Part shown: positions 19,169 through 28,256 of the stretch, piece after piece
Layout: each line of letters opens with the position of its first letter
Numbering within the stretch: the first letter of the stretch is position 1
NCBI GenBank assembly: GCA_965221105.1
Contig: OZ244871.1
Span: 1,364,001-1,428,000, forward strand
Direction: 5' to 3'
DNA from: GM7GCV1 sp965221105
GTDB taxonomy: Bacteria; Pseudomonadota; Gammaproteobacteria; Pseudomonadales; GM7GCV1
DNA length: 64,000 nucleotides
Program-made: the position numbers and the translations under genes
Notes under the pieces: model-generated
What the model was told of the DNA's origin: nothing
Database searches by the model: none
Seen by the model: only the letters and a program-made list of their open reading frames with translations

Positions 19169-19485
19169 CTGTATGGGTGTTCCACGGGAACCATCAGACA
19201 GTAAGATGCCATGGATGAAGCCTTTTTTGTTGCGCGGTCAGCAGCAGCTCGCCCTAAAATTGAGCATGTAAGTTCGGTCTGTTGAGACTGTCTTCACAGC
19301 TGCAGAACATCGAAAGACCATCAACGAAACAGACAGGTTCCGCATGAGAAAACTACGGCGTCCGACAGAGTTTTTCTGTGGTGCCCCTGTGCAGAAAACC
19401 AGCGCGAAGTGTTCATCCTGGACCAGTTCAGGCTGCACTCAGCACAGATATCCAGTTGTTATTGAGCCTCGGGGTTCTTTCATCC
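19169..19485. other. lpd-alr intergenic region
   Basis: About 317 bases with no recognisable gene. An in-frame extension of alr back to 19378 is open but shows no conservation. A weak inverted repeat just after the lpd stop (TGTTCC/GGAACC) lacks a T-run. No clear promoter was identified. Confidence 0.4.
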
Positions 19486-20568
19486 TTGCCGCGTCCCACA
19501 CAGATACTTGTTGATCAAACAGCACTAGAGAAAAATCTCGCGCTCGTTCGGTGCTACGCGCCGAGTTCCAGAGTTATCTGCTGTGTCAAGGCCAATGCTT
19601 ATGGTCATGGCCTGATAGAGTCTGCTAGAACCCTTGCGGTTGGTGCAGATGCTCTGGCGGTGGCCTGCATTGAAGAAGCACTCGTTGTGCGACGGGCAGG
19701 TCTGGACATACCCATTCTGCTGCTGGAAGGCGTTTTTAGCCCGGAGGAGCTGGAGCAGGTGCGTGCCAGTAATCTCTGGATGGTCGTTCACAGCCAGGAT
19801 CAGCTTGCCTGGGTTCTTGAGCACACCGAAAGTTCTGAAGCACCGCTTGGTATATGGCTGAAGTTTGATACCGGTATGCACCGGCTGGGTTTTGATCTGG
19901 AAACTGGACGGGCTGCTTATAGCAGTCTGAAAGCCAATATTCCAGATCTGTGCCCCAGGTTGATGACTCACTTTGCCAGCGCTGACGAACTGGACAATGA
20001 TTTTACTGCCTCGCAGATGCATCATTTTGATGAAGCCTGCGCGGGACTGATCGGGGAGCGCAGCGCGGCCAATTCAGCTGCGGTCCTGAATTGGCCGATG
20101 ACGCACCTCGACTGGGTGCGTCCCGGATTTATGCTCTATGGCATATCTCCGTTCGGTCAGACGCACTCGTCTGCGACTGAACTGGTGCCGGCAATGAGTT
20201 TTCAATCTGAAGTCATTGCGGTGCGAACCATTAAGGCGGGAGAATCAGTGGGCTACAACCAGAGCTGGAAGGCAGATAAAACCACTCGGATAGCCGCAGT
20301 CGCGGCGGGTTACGGGGATGGCTACCCGCGTAATACCCGCAGCGGCACTCCGGTATTAATCGATGGAAAACGGGCACAGACCGTCGGCCATGTCGCCATG
20401 GATATGCTGATGGTCGATGTCTCTGGGCTTGCTGGTGTGGTGGTTGGCAGCCATGTTGAACTCTGGGGTCACAATCTCAGTGTCAACGAAGTGGCCGCGA
20501 GTTCTGGCTACAGTCCCTACGAGTTGCTCAGCCGTTTGCCCGAGAGGGCAGAGCGAATCTTCATATAG
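19486..20568 (+). CDS. alr: Alanine racemase
   Basis: A 360-residue PLP enzyme that makes D-alanine for peptidoglycan. The catalytic lysine is in VKANAYGHG (about residue 34), the other catalytic tyrosine region is YGDGYPRN, and GHVAMDMLMVDV is a family block. The likely start is TTG 19486, giving LPRPTQI, which aligns with family N-termini and gives the usual length; the open frame upstream (to 19378) is not conserved. A strong intrinsic terminator follows at 20611. It is convergent with sdhD. Confidence 0.93.
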   Translation: MPRPTQILVDQTALEKNLALVRCYAPSSRVICCVKANAYGHGLIESARTLAVGADALAVACIEEALVVRRAGLDIPILLLEGVFSPEELEQVRASNLWMVVHSQDQLAWVLEHTESSEAPLGIWLKFDTGMHRLGFDLETGRAAYSSLKANIPDLCPRLMTHFASADELDNDFTASQMHHFDEACAGLIGERSAANSAAVLNWPMTHLDWVRPGFMLYGISPFGQTHSSATELVPAMSFQSEVIAVRTIKAGESVGYNQSWKADKTTRIAAVAAGYGDGYPRNTRSGTPVLIDGKRAQTVGHVAMDMLMVDVSGLAGVVVGSHVELWGHNLSVNEVAASSGYSPYELLSRLPERAERIFI

Positions 20569-20610
20569 AAGCTGCTACCCCGCTCGGCAGGGCGCCGATT
20601 CAGCAGCAGG

Positions 20611-20636
20611 GGCACCTTGAAAGGTGCCTTTCTTGC
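20611..20636 (+). terminator. Intrinsic terminator after alr
   Basis: A perfect stem GGCACCT/AGGTGCC with a TGAA loop (20611-20628) is followed by TTTCTT. It lies 43 bases after the alr stop and before the convergent sdhD stop, so it should end alr transcription. Confidence 0.85.
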
Positions 20637-20669
20637 ATAGAGAACCGCGCAGAGAAATTGTCGAGGACC

Positions 20670-20996
20670 TCAATAGATCAAAATCAATGCAACCACAAAA
20701 TAACCAAGTGTGACAAGGTTCACAAGCCCGCTCAGAGTCCAGACAGGAAGGTGTATTTTACGAGCGTAATCACCAGCGATCTGCCAGCCGGCGAGGGCCG
20801 AGTTGAGGCAGCCAGCCACCAGGGTTATGGTGAGATAGACTTTAAACCATGTCTCTGCAAGCAGCGCCGTAATGGAGTCATAGCTCGGGCTGCTGGCCAG
20901 AATAGCGGCCAGAACCAGGACAAAGACGATGGTTATCACATTGGCAGACCGCTGCAGCACCCACTGCTGCACGCCACTTCCCGCTTCTAGGCCCAC
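20670..20996 (-). CDS. sdhD: Succinate dehydrogenase membrane anchor SdhD, haem ligand missing
   Basis: A 108-residue protein with three hydrophobic segments. It overlaps the 3' end of sdhC and aligns with E. coli SdhD through VLQRSANVI, GWQIAGDYA and the C-terminal segment. The quinone-site Asp-Tyr pair (E. coli D82-Y83) is kept as D76-Y77. The axial haem b ligand H71, in the IHAWIGMWQ block, aligns with Asn65 in LNSALAGWQ, and no other histidine lies in that helix. No sdhA or sdhB follows; the next gene is the convergent alr. The assignment rests on position, topology and the WQ...DY block. Confidence 0.75.
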   Translation of the reverse strand: MGLEAGSGVQQWVLQRSANVITIVFVLVLAAILASSPSYDSITALLAETWFKVYLTITLVAGCLNSALAGWQIAGDYARKIHLPVWTLSGLVNLVTLGYFVVALILIY

Positions 20997-21367
20997 ATCA
21001 GCACTCCGGTGTATATACCGAAAACAAGACCAAGGCCCAGAACAGCCCAGGAAATGGCCCTGCCGCCAGTCAGATCTTCAAAAAATCCCATGTCCTGAAT
21101 CAGATGCTTCAGGGTTGCCAGGACATAGTAACCCGCCGCAGTCGCCAAGCCCCAAGCACTACATTGTGCCAGAAAACTGTTTTCAAACAGTGAGACCAGA
21201 GCCTTATAGTCCGCAGCAGAACTCAAACCGGTGGCGGCGGCTGTCAAAAGAAAGCCCAGACCTATCCAGACGATCACTGCGCTGACCCTGTGACATATGG
21301 AGGCTATGGCTGTGACCGGAAAACTGATTGTCATCAAGTTAAGATGTACGGGTCTTGCTTTACTCAT
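20987..21367 (-). CDS. sdhC: Succinate dehydrogenase cytochrome b556 subunit SdhC, haem ligand missing
   Basis: A 126-residue three-helix subunit. The N-terminal RPVHLNL and SFPVTAIASICHRVSAV are very close to E. coli SdhC, and the quinone-site residues S27 and R31 are kept (S23, R27). The haem-liganding H84 (in AYHVVVGIRH) aligns with Tyr81 in GYYVLATLKH, while H91 is kept as H88. With the matching loss in SdhD, both usual axial ligands are gone. The gene starts a two-gene sdhCD unit without the flavoprotein or iron-sulfur subunits, divergent from the phosphopantetheinyl transferase gene. Confidence 0.85.
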   Translation of the reverse strand: MSKARPVHLNLMTISFPVTAIASICHRVSAVIVWIGLGFLLTAAATGLSSAADYKALVSLFENSFLAQCSAWGLATAAGYYVLATLKHLIQDMGFFEDLTGGRAISWAVLGLGLVFGIYTGVLMWA

Positions 21368-21611
21368 AATTGAGGTGCCTGTGGCGGCACAAAGACGTTG
21401 TCATGTGTGTCGCAGCCAATGGTGAAAACAGCGGAGCGGAAGTATAAAAGCCTCCGGTTCTGAAATCCATATGTCTGTGGATTCCGGATCGATATCTCGC
21501 CGATGGGATGCCTTCCCTCTGCCGCATGGCTAGAATACGAACACAGAACGAGCCAGCTGAAAATCAACCCTTGAAAATCAACCCTATTGAAAGCTTTGAC
21601 AGGATTATTTT

Positions 21612-22400
21612 TTGGATACACACAGTTTTGAAATCTGGGCCGTGCACGTACCTGACGAGTCCCGGCTTGAGACCCGGCTTCTTGATCGCTGCCGATGCCT
21701 GCTTTCCCGGGATGAGCTCGTGCGTGCTGATCGGTTTCACAATGCTGTTGATGGGCACAGGTTTATCCTTGCGCACGCCTTGTGCAGGGTGATGCTCTCC
21801 CATTTTGGGGCGTTCGAGCCAGGTGCCTGGGAGTTTTTAAGCGAGGATAGGGGCCGCCCCTATCTTCGGATGGAACAGAACAGTCTCGATCTGGATTTCA
21901 ATATCAGCCATACCAGGCAGATGGTTGGCTGCGCACTTGCGGAAGGCAACCGTCTGGAAAAGGCTCGGGTTGGTCTGGATCTGGAGCTGAAGAACCGGCC
22001 TGCAAATATCAATGAGATCTCGGCTCGGCAGTTCAGTGAACTCGAATGCGAGCAGCTATTTGCAGTCCATGGCGATGAGCGGCAGAGGCGGTTTATCCGG
22101 TTCTGGACGCTTAAGGAATCCTTTATCAAGCTGACCGGCATGGGGCTGGCAGAGAACCTCAGGAATTTTGGTTTTGAATTATCCGATGGCTCGGCCATTG
22201 GAGAGTCGGATCCAGAGCCCAAGTGCCAGATCAGCGGTCAGTTGCTGCAGAATTGCCGGTTCGGCCTGTTTGAACCTTCGGAGGACCATCAGGGTGCCTG
22301 GGCTCTTGCATTGAACCAGGACGACAACAGTCAGTCCTCAGCGCGCATAAAGCCACATATTCGATCGCTTTCAACGAACGACTTTGGATCCCTGCTCTGA
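21612..22400 (+). CDS. 4'-phosphopantetheinyl transferase, Sfp type
   Basis: A 262-residue Sfp-type enzyme that moves the phosphopantetheine arm of CoA to carrier proteins. The family blocks are present: an Arg near AHALCRVML, FNISHTRQMVGCAL, the Mg-binding VGLDLELKNR, and the KESFIKLTG motif in FWTLKESFIKLTGMGL. An in-frame stop at 21597-21599 restricts the start; TTG 21612 with AGGA eight bases upstream is the only good choice. No PKS, NRPS or fatty-acid cluster is adjacent, so the carrier substrate is unknown. Confidence 0.88.
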   Translation: MDTHSFEIWAVHVPDESRLETRLLDRCRCLLSRDELVRADRFHNAVDGHRFILAHALCRVMLSHFGAFEPGAWEFLSEDRGRPYLRMEQNSLDLDFNISHTRQMVGCALAEGNRLEKARVGLDLELKNRPANINEISARQFSELECEQLFAVHGDERQRRFIRFWTLKESFIKLTGMGLAENLRNFGFELSDGSAIGESDPEPKCQISGQLLQNCRFGLFEPSEDHQGAWALALNQDDNSQSSARIKPHIRSLSTNDFGSLL

Positions 22401-22461
22401 GCCCGCGCCTGGTCTTGGAGCCAGGTTGCCGGTAGGAATTTGCGGTATTCACCACCAGGAA

Positions 22462-22488
22462 AGCCGGCACGGTGCAGATGCGCCGGCT
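22462..22488 (-). terminator. Possible terminator after hppA
   Basis: On the - strand AGCCGGC and GCCGGCT arms enclose a 13-base loop, about 50 bases after the hppA stop. It is followed only by a short TT-containing stretch, so it is weak as an intrinsic terminator. Confidence 0.35.
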
Positions 22489-22538
22489 CTCCTGAAAGTT
22501 GGTGCCGCAATGATTTCGGATTCCGGAGACACCGGGGG

Positions 22539-24524
22539 CTAAAACAGCGGTGCAATTACCAGGCTGACTATAGCCATCACATTGATCAGGATATTCATCG
22601 AGGGGCCGGAAGTATCTTTGAAGGGGTCGCCTACCGTATCGCCGACCACCGCAGCAGAATGGGTGTCAGTGCCCTTGCCGCCCAGATTGCCTTTTTCAAC
22701 ATACTTCTTGGCGTTGTCCCAGGCTCCGCCTGCATTGGCCATCATCAATGCCATCAACACACATCCCAGCAGGGCGCCACCGAGCAATCCACCCAGTGCC
22801 TGCGGCCCGAGGGAAAAGCCCACTGCGGGAGGCGCTGCCACCGCGATCACCCCGGGGACCATCATGCGACGCAGCGCAGCAGATGTCGCGATGTCCACAC
22901 ATTTTGCCGTGTCAGGCTCCGCTGTGCCTTCCAGCAGTCCGGGGATCTCCCGAAACTGACGCCGGATTTCATTGATCATGTCAAAGGCTGCGTCACCGAC
23001 GGCAGTCATGGTGATGGATGAGATGAGAAAGGGTATGGTGCCACCGATAAAAAGACCGACCAGAACGATGGGATCGGAAAGCTCAAGCACAAAATCCGGG
23101 TTGAACACCGAAACTGTTTCCACGAAAGCAGCGATGATGGCCAGGGCCGCCAGCGCCGCAGCGCCGATGGCGAAGCCTTTCCCGATGGCAGCCGTAGTAT
23201 TGCCAAGTTCGTCCAGCGAATCGGTGATCTCCCGAACATCGTCTCCCATGCCGCCCATCTCTGCGATACCTCCGGCATTATCTGCAACCGGGCCATAGGC
23301 ATCGATGGCCATGGTGATACCGACTGTTGACAGCATGCCAACCGCCGCGATACCCACCCCATAGAGTCCGGCGAGGGATGTGGAGACGTAAATAATGGTG
23401 GCAATAAACAGAACGGGCAACACCACAGATTGCATACCGACGGAGAGACCGGTGATCATAACTGTGGCTGGCCCGGTTTCACCTGATTTGGCTATTTTCC
23501 GCACCGGCGCTCCACCAGTGTAGTATTCGGTGATCAGGCCGATACCGATGCCACCAATTGCCCCACATACCACAGCCCACCAGATGTTGAGACCCAGACC
23601 GAGTTGTTGAATCAGGAAATATGCAGCAGCGATGAAGAGCACGGGTGCGCCCAGGGTTCCGGTCCTCAGGGCAGCAGCAGGGGCTGCTGAAGAGCGCATG
23701 CGAACCACGCCAATAAAAATAATGGAGGCGATCAGGCCGGTACTGGCGAGCGCCAGGGGCAGAAACATCATGGCTTCGCGCTCTGCAACACCAAGCATGG
23801 TGGAGGCAATGGCAATGGAAGCAATCATGGAGCCGCAGTAGGATTCGAAGATATCCGAACCCATTCCGGCCACATCGCCCACATTGTCACCTACATTGTC
23901 GGCTATCACTCCAGGATTTCTGGGGTCGTCTTCCGGAATACCGGCCTCAACCTTGCCGACCAGATCGGCACCAACATCGGCACTCTTGGTATATATACCA
24001 CCACCTACCCTGGAAAACAGGGCGACACAGGATGCCCCCATGCCGAATCCTTCAAGGGAATGGGCATCGCCGCCCAAGTACCAGAATAACCCGCCAAGCC
24101 CAATCAGTCCGAGTGCGGCCACGCAGAGCCCCATGATTGACCCACCAAAAAAGGCGACAGACAGTGCGCTCGCTGCACCTTCGGTACTGGCAGCGGTGGC
24201 AGTTCGGACATTGGCCTTGGTGGCAGCGTACATGCCCAGCCATCCAGCAGTTGATGAGGATAGCGCCCCCACGATGACAGCAATTGCAGTGTTCGTTCCC
24301 AGAGCCACCCAGGTCAGCGCGACCAGTACGACCAGAAAAATGGCCAGCATCTGATACTCACGGCGCATAAACACCATGGCTCCCAGGTGGATCTGGTCGG
24401 CAATTTTCTTGATGCCTTCCTCTCCCTCCGGATACCGGACGACCAAACGATACAGGATAAAGGCGCACACAAGACCACATGCGCCCAACAGGGGCGGTAC
24501 TACAGCAGGCATTGATTCAGACAT
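22539..24524 (-). CDS. hppA: K+-dependent membrane-bound pyrophosphatase (ion pump)
   Basis: A 661-residue polytopic protein that couples pyrophosphate hydrolysis to cation export. Substrate-site blocks include DVGADLVGKVE, DDPRNPGVIADNVGDNVGD and the late GDTVGDPFKDTSGPS. The K+-dependence switch reads GNTTAAIGKG (A445 and G448), the K+-dependent type; K+-independent pumps have Lys and Thr there. Whether it moves H+, Na+ or both cannot be decided by eye. ATG 24524 has GAGAGGGA upstream; an earlier in-frame start would add 16 poor residues. Confidence 0.95.
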   Translation of the reverse strand: MSESMPAVVPPLLGACGLVCAFILYRLVVRYPEGEEGIKKIADQIHLGAMVFMRREYQMLAIFLVVLVALTWVALGTNTAIAVIVGALSSSTAGWLGMYAATKANVRTATAASTEGAASALSVAFFGGSIMGLCVAALGLIGLGGLFWYLGGDAHSLEGFGMGASCVALFSRVGGGIYTKSADVGADLVGKVEAGIPEDDPRNPGVIADNVGDNVGDVAGMGSDIFESYCGSMIASIAIASTMLGVAEREAMMFLPLALASTGLIASIIFIGVVRMRSSAAPAAALRTGTLGAPVLFIAAAYFLIQQLGLGLNIWWAVVCGAIGGIGIGLITEYYTGGAPVRKIAKSGETGPATVMITGLSVGMQSVVLPVLFIATIIYVSTSLAGLYGVGIAAVGMLSTVGITMAIDAYGPVADNAGGIAEMGGMGDDVREITDSLDELGNTTAAIGKGFAIGAAALAALAIIAAFVETVSVFNPDFVLELSDPIVLVGLFIGGTIPFLISSITMTAVGDAAFDMINEIRRQFREIPGLLEGTAEPDTAKCVDIATSAALRRMMVPGVIAVAAPPAVGFSLGPQALGGLLGGALLGCVLMALMMANAGGAWDNAKKYVEKGNLGGKGTDTHSAAVVGDTVGDPFKDTSGPSMNILINVMAIVSLVIAPLF

Positions 24525-24671
24525 GGTTCCCTCTCGTGGAGATTGGACAGGTTCGGCAGCACAGTGCCACACCGCAGTCGGTGGTCAGGTGCTGTGTCAG
24601 TTCGCCCCCTCCGGGGCAGTGCACATAGTAGTCATTCATCCACCCATGTCCAGTCATTCACAGGCCTCATG

Positions 24672-26621
24672 TCAGCCAGACTGTCCCGCACCAGACCCGC
24701 CGACCCGTCCGGACCCGCTCCGGAGCTGCCGCGAGTGCCGGGCGAACCGGTCCACAATGGCCCGGGCCGTGAGCCCGGCCTGATCCAGCAGGTCGCCCCT
24801 CGACCCATGCTCCTGGAACCGGTCAGGGAGCCCCAGGGTGAGGATGGGCGTGCGAATGCCCGCCCGGCTCGCACACTCCAGAACCGCCGACCCGGCACCA
24901 CCCGCCACAACATTCTCCTCCACCGTCACCAGGGTCTCGTGGCGCTCGGCCATGGACCGGATCAGATCCTCGTCCAGCGGCTTGGCAAAGCGCATGTCCA
25001 CCACGGTGGCATTGAGCTGTTCGGCCGCCCTGAGACAGCCCTCCAGCACCGGGCCAAAGGCCAGCAGGGCCAGCGCCTCGCCAGACCGGCGGACACAGCC
25101 CCGGCCCAGCGGCCAGGCCGTCATCTCAGCCTCCACCGGATGATCTGGCCCCGAACCCCGCGGATACCGAACAGCCGCAGGCCCCCTGTGCTGGTAGGCC
25201 GTATAGAGTGCCTGGCGGGTTTCGTTTTCGTCCGATGGCGTCAGCACCAGCATGTTGGGAATACAGCGCAGATAGCTGATGTCGAACGACCCGGCATGCG
25301 TGGCCCCATCCTCCCCAACCGGACCGGCGCGGTCCAGCGCAAAGGTGACGTCCAGGTTCTGCAGGGCCACATCATGGATCAGCTGGTCATAGCCGCGCTG
25401 CAGAAAGGTCGAGTAGATGGCCACCACCGGCTTGAGACCCTCACAGGCCAGGCCCGCACCCAGGGTGACCGCATGCTGCTCGGCAATGCCCACATCGTGG
25501 TAGCGCTCCGGAAACTCGCGGGAGAACGCCACCATGCCAGACCCCTCCCGCATGGCGGGCGTGATCCCGACCAGCGCCTCGTCCCGGGCCGCCATATCGC
25601 ACAGCCAGCGACCAAAAATATCCTGGTACTTGGGCCCCGCAGGGGGCGGGGGTGGGGACTGGGCCGGGGGTGACTCCTGGGCCGAGGCAATCCGCCCGAT
25701 GGCGTGGTATGCGATGGGATCCTCTTCAGCGACATCAAACCCACGCCCCTTCTGGGTAATGACATGCAGCAGCACCGGCTCGGACAGGGCCCTGATGTTG
25801 CGCAGGGTCTCAACCAGCCACGGCAGGTTGTGACCATCAATGGGGCCGATATAGTTGTAGCCAATCTCCTCAAACAGCATGCCCGGCGAGACCAGGCCCT
25901 TGATATGCTCCCCGGTGCGCCGGACAAACTCCGAGGCGGACGGCACCCGGGACAGCACCTTCTGCCCCTCGCGGCGGATAGAGTTGTAGAACTTGCTCGC
26001 CCAGATCTTTGAGAAGTAGGTGGACAGACCGCCGACATTCTCCGAAATCGACATCTGGTTGTCATTGAGCACGACCAGCATGTCCGCCCCGGTGTGGGCC
26101 GCATGGTTGAGTGCCTCAAAGGCCATGCCCGCCGTCATGGCCCCATCGCCGATCACCGCCACATGCTTGCGATCCGTGCCCGTCTGCCGGGCGGCCAGCG
26201 CCATGCCAAGCGCCGCGCTGATCGAGGTGCTGCTGTGGCCCACGCCAAAGGTGTCAAAGGCACTTTCAGAGCGCTTGGGAAAACCGGACAGACCACCCTT
26301 CTGGCGCAGGGTCGTAATCCGGTCCCTGCGACCGGTGAGAATCTTGTGGGGGTAGGTCTGGTGCCCCACATCCCAGACCAGCCGGTCGTGGGGCGTGTCA
26401 AAGATGTAATGCAGGGCAATCGTCAGCTCAACCACACCCAGCCCGGCACCAAAGTGCCCCCCCACCTGCCCGACAACATACACCAGATACTCGCGCAGCT
26501 CGTCGGCCAGCTGACCGAGCTGGCCCTCCTCCAGAGCACGCAGGTGCTCGGGCAGATCAATCTGATCCAGCAGCGGTGTCGCCGGTGCACACTCGGGGAT
26601 CGCGGTAAAGGTCCTGGGCAT
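24672..26621 (-). CDS. dxs: 1-deoxy-D-xylulose-5-phosphate synthase
   Basis: A 649-residue TPP enzyme that condenses pyruvate and glyceraldehyde 3-phosphate in the first step of the MEP isoprenoid pathway. Marks are VWDVGHQTYPHKILTGR, FGVGHSSTSISAALG, the TPP motif VIGDGAMTAGMAFEALNHA, GYNYIGPIDGHN, and the transketolase-type GIAEQHAVTLGAG. ATG 26621 gives the family N-terminal spacing before LLDQIDLPEHLR; the longer frame to 26810 reads into ispA. It follows ispA by 17 bases. Its GC content is clearly above that of hppA. Confidence 0.97.
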   Translation of the reverse strand: MPRTFTAIPECAPATPLLDQIDLPEHLRALEEGQLGQLADELREYLVYVVGQVGGHFGAGLGVVELTIALHYIFDTPHDRLVWDVGHQTYPHKILTGRRDRITTLRQKGGLSGFPKRSESAFDTFGVGHSSTSISAALGMALAARQTGTDRKHVAVIGDGAMTAGMAFEALNHAAHTGADMLVVLNDNQMSISENVGGLSTYFSKIWASKFYNSIRREGQKVLSRVPSASEFVRRTGEHIKGLVSPGMLFEEIGYNYIGPIDGHNLPWLVETLRNIRALSEPVLLHVITQKGRGFDVAEEDPIAYHAIGRIASAQESPPAQSPPPPPAGPKYQDIFGRWLCDMAARDEALVGITPAMREGSGMVAFSREFPERYHDVGIAEQHAVTLGAGLACEGLKPVVAIYSTFLQRGYDQLIHDVALQNLDVTFALDRAGPVGEDGATHAGSFDISYLRCIPNMLVLTPSDENETRQALYTAYQHRGPAAVRYPRGSGPDHPVEAEMTAWPLGRGCVRRSGEALALLAFGPVLEGCLRAAEQLNATVVDMRFAKPLDEDLIRSMAERHETLVTVEENVVAGGAGSAVLECASRAGIRTPILTLGLPDRFQEHGSRGDLLDQAGLTARAIVDRFARHSRQLRSGSGRVGGSGAGQSG

Positions 26622-26638
26622 GATCGGGGCAGCGGAGA

Positions 26639-27544
26639 CTAGTGCGTTCTGGCCACGATGTACTCGGCCAGGTGCACCAACAGGGTGGCCGTGCGGAATG
26701 GCTCCAGGGCAGACACCGCCTCGGCGTGCGCCTGCTCCAGCCGGGCGCGGGCTCCCGCCACACCCAGGAGCGACACATAGGTCGGTTTGCCACGGGCCGC
26801 ATCCGCGCACCGGGTCTTGCCGAGCACCTCAGTGCTGCCCGTCGCGTCAAGAATGTCATCCTGGATCTGGAAGGCCAGCCCAATCTGGGCAGCAAACCGC
26901 CCCAGCCGGTCAAGCGCCGCCGCGTCCGAACAGCCCGCCGAGTGGGCACCCAGCAGCACACTGGCACGGATCAACTCCCCGGTCTTGAGCCCATGCATGG
27001 TGTTGAGCGCATCCAGATCAGGCTGGGTACCCACCACCTCAAGGTCAATCATCTGGCCCCCCACCATGCCGCAGGCACCACTCGCCCGGGACAGGAGCAC
27101 AACCGCCGCACTCCTGGAGGCATCCTCCATGCCCGGGGCCGATGCCAGGGTCTCAAAAGCCAGCGCCTGGAGCGCATCCCCCGCCAGAATGGCCGTGGCC
27201 TCATCAAACGCAATATGCGTGGTCGGCCGCCCCCGGCGCAGCGCGTCGTCGTCCATGGCCGGCAGATCATCGTGAATGAGCGAATAGGCGTGGATCATCT
27301 CAACCGAGGCCGCCGCCGCCAGGGTCGCCGCACTGTCCAGCGCCGCGTCATCAAACAGCAGCGCACTGGCCACACAGAGCGTCGGGCGCACCCGCTTGCC
27401 ACCACCCACCAGCGCATAGCGCATGGCCTCAACCAGAGGCTGCACGGCCGGCGACTCAATGTCCGCCAGCACCCCGTCCAGACGCTGGTCCACACGCTGC
27501 GCCACCAGGCCTCGAAAGGACGCCAGATCAGCAGGAGCACTCAT
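26639..27544 (-). CDS. ispA: Farnesyl diphosphate synthase
   Basis: A 301-residue all-alpha prenyl synthase that builds FPP from IPP and DMAPP. The two Asp-rich motifs are DDLPAMDDD, with the extra two residues typical of bacterial FPP/GPP synthases, and DDILD in QIQDDILDATG. GGGKRVRP is the IPP-binding block. ATG 27544 overlaps the xseB stop (ATGA), and dxs follows closely, giving the common xseB-ispA-dxs operon. Confidence 0.96.
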   Translation of the reverse strand: MSAPADLASFRGLVAQRVDQRLDGVLADIESPAVQPLVEAMRYALVGGGKRVRPTLCVASALLFDDAALDSAATLAAAASVEMIHAYSLIHDDLPAMDDDALRRGRPTTHIAFDEATAILAGDALQALAFETLASAPGMEDASRSAAVVLLSRASGACGMVGGQMIDLEVVGTQPDLDALNTMHGLKTGELIRASVLLGAHSAGCSDAAALDRLGRFAAQIGLAFQIQDDILDATGSTEVLGKTRCADAARGKPTYVSLLGVAGARARLEQAHAEAVSALEPFRTATLLVHLAEYIVARTH

Positions 27545-27816
27545 GCATCGTCCAGGCACCGGGCCTGTCCGTCACCAGCATCACCCAGAGGCGGCGCACC
27601 AGAGACACCCGCACCCTCGGTCAGCACCGCAATGCGCTGCTGCGCAGCATCAAGTGCCGCCTGACACTTGCGGGTGAGCGCAATGCCAGCCTCATAGGCA
27701 CAGAGCGAGTGCTCCAGCGTCATCTCGCCCCGCTCCATCTCAGCGACAATCTGCTCAAGCTCCGCGAGGTGCTGCTCGAAGTCAATCGGCCTGTCGCTCC
27801 CTGTCTCTGTGGTCAT
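27541..27816 (-). CDS. xseB: Exodeoxyribonuclease VII small subunit
   Basis: A small helical protein with the XseB core IDFEQHLAELEQIVAEMERG and LEHSLCAYEAGIALTRKCQ. It partners XseA, which is not in the window, in single-strand exonuclease VII. ATG 27816 is preferred; GTG 27822 two codons earlier is equally open. The C-terminal tail of about 20 residues beyond the core is not conserved. It is the first gene of the operon with ispA and dxs. Confidence 0.92.
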   Translation of the reverse strand: MTTETGSDRPIDFEQHLAELEQIVAEMERGEMTLEHSLCAYEAGIALTRKCQAALDAAQQRIAVLTEGAGVSGAPPLGDAGDGQARCLDDA

Positions 27817-27822
27817 GCGCAC

Positions 27823-28253
27823 GGGTGAAGTCGAATCTCAGTCGCCACACACCGTAAAAGATTGGTTCCGGGTGGTCAACCGCAATCGTCGTGAAACTGA
27901 CAGGAACACCCCGGAACAGCGTCGGTTGAGAGTGCTGGATTGACAGGAAAAATCCACCGGGTACTATCAGGGCATACCAGAAAGGGAGTGGATGCCTTCA
28001 AGCATACAAGACACCCAGACCAATCCGATTTGGAATGCCTTTGGGCACCCAGCAATAGTGTCCGCTCCCATCGTGGCTCCTTGCAACGACCTCACCAGGG
28101 GAACAGCTTCCGGTACAACTTTTTATCTCCCGGTGTGCCATCGCCTCCCTGGGAGTCTGTTGTTGTGACCTGTGTGGGCTCATCTGCTGGCGGAGCAGGC
28201 CTGCAATCCCTGTCGGCTCTGGATTTCGTGAATATCCCCAGGAGGACCGGTTC
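27823..28253. other. Intergenic region between xseB and the HNH gene
   Basis: About 430 bases between divergent genes. An open + frame from 27940 to 28257 shows no recognisable features and is read as chance. The region should carry the promoters for the xseB operon and the HNH gene. An AGGAGG Shine-Dalgarno sequence sits at its right end. Confidence 0.4.
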
Positions 28254-28256
28254 TTG

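Noticed and set aside
24543..25673. 376-codon open frame opposite dxs
   Set aside because: High GC lowers stop-codon frequency here; the sense strand encodes an unmistakable Dxs.
26642..27664. 340-codon open frame opposite ispA/xseB
   Set aside because: Antisense to genes with clear catalytic motifs; low-complexity Arg/His/Gln translation.
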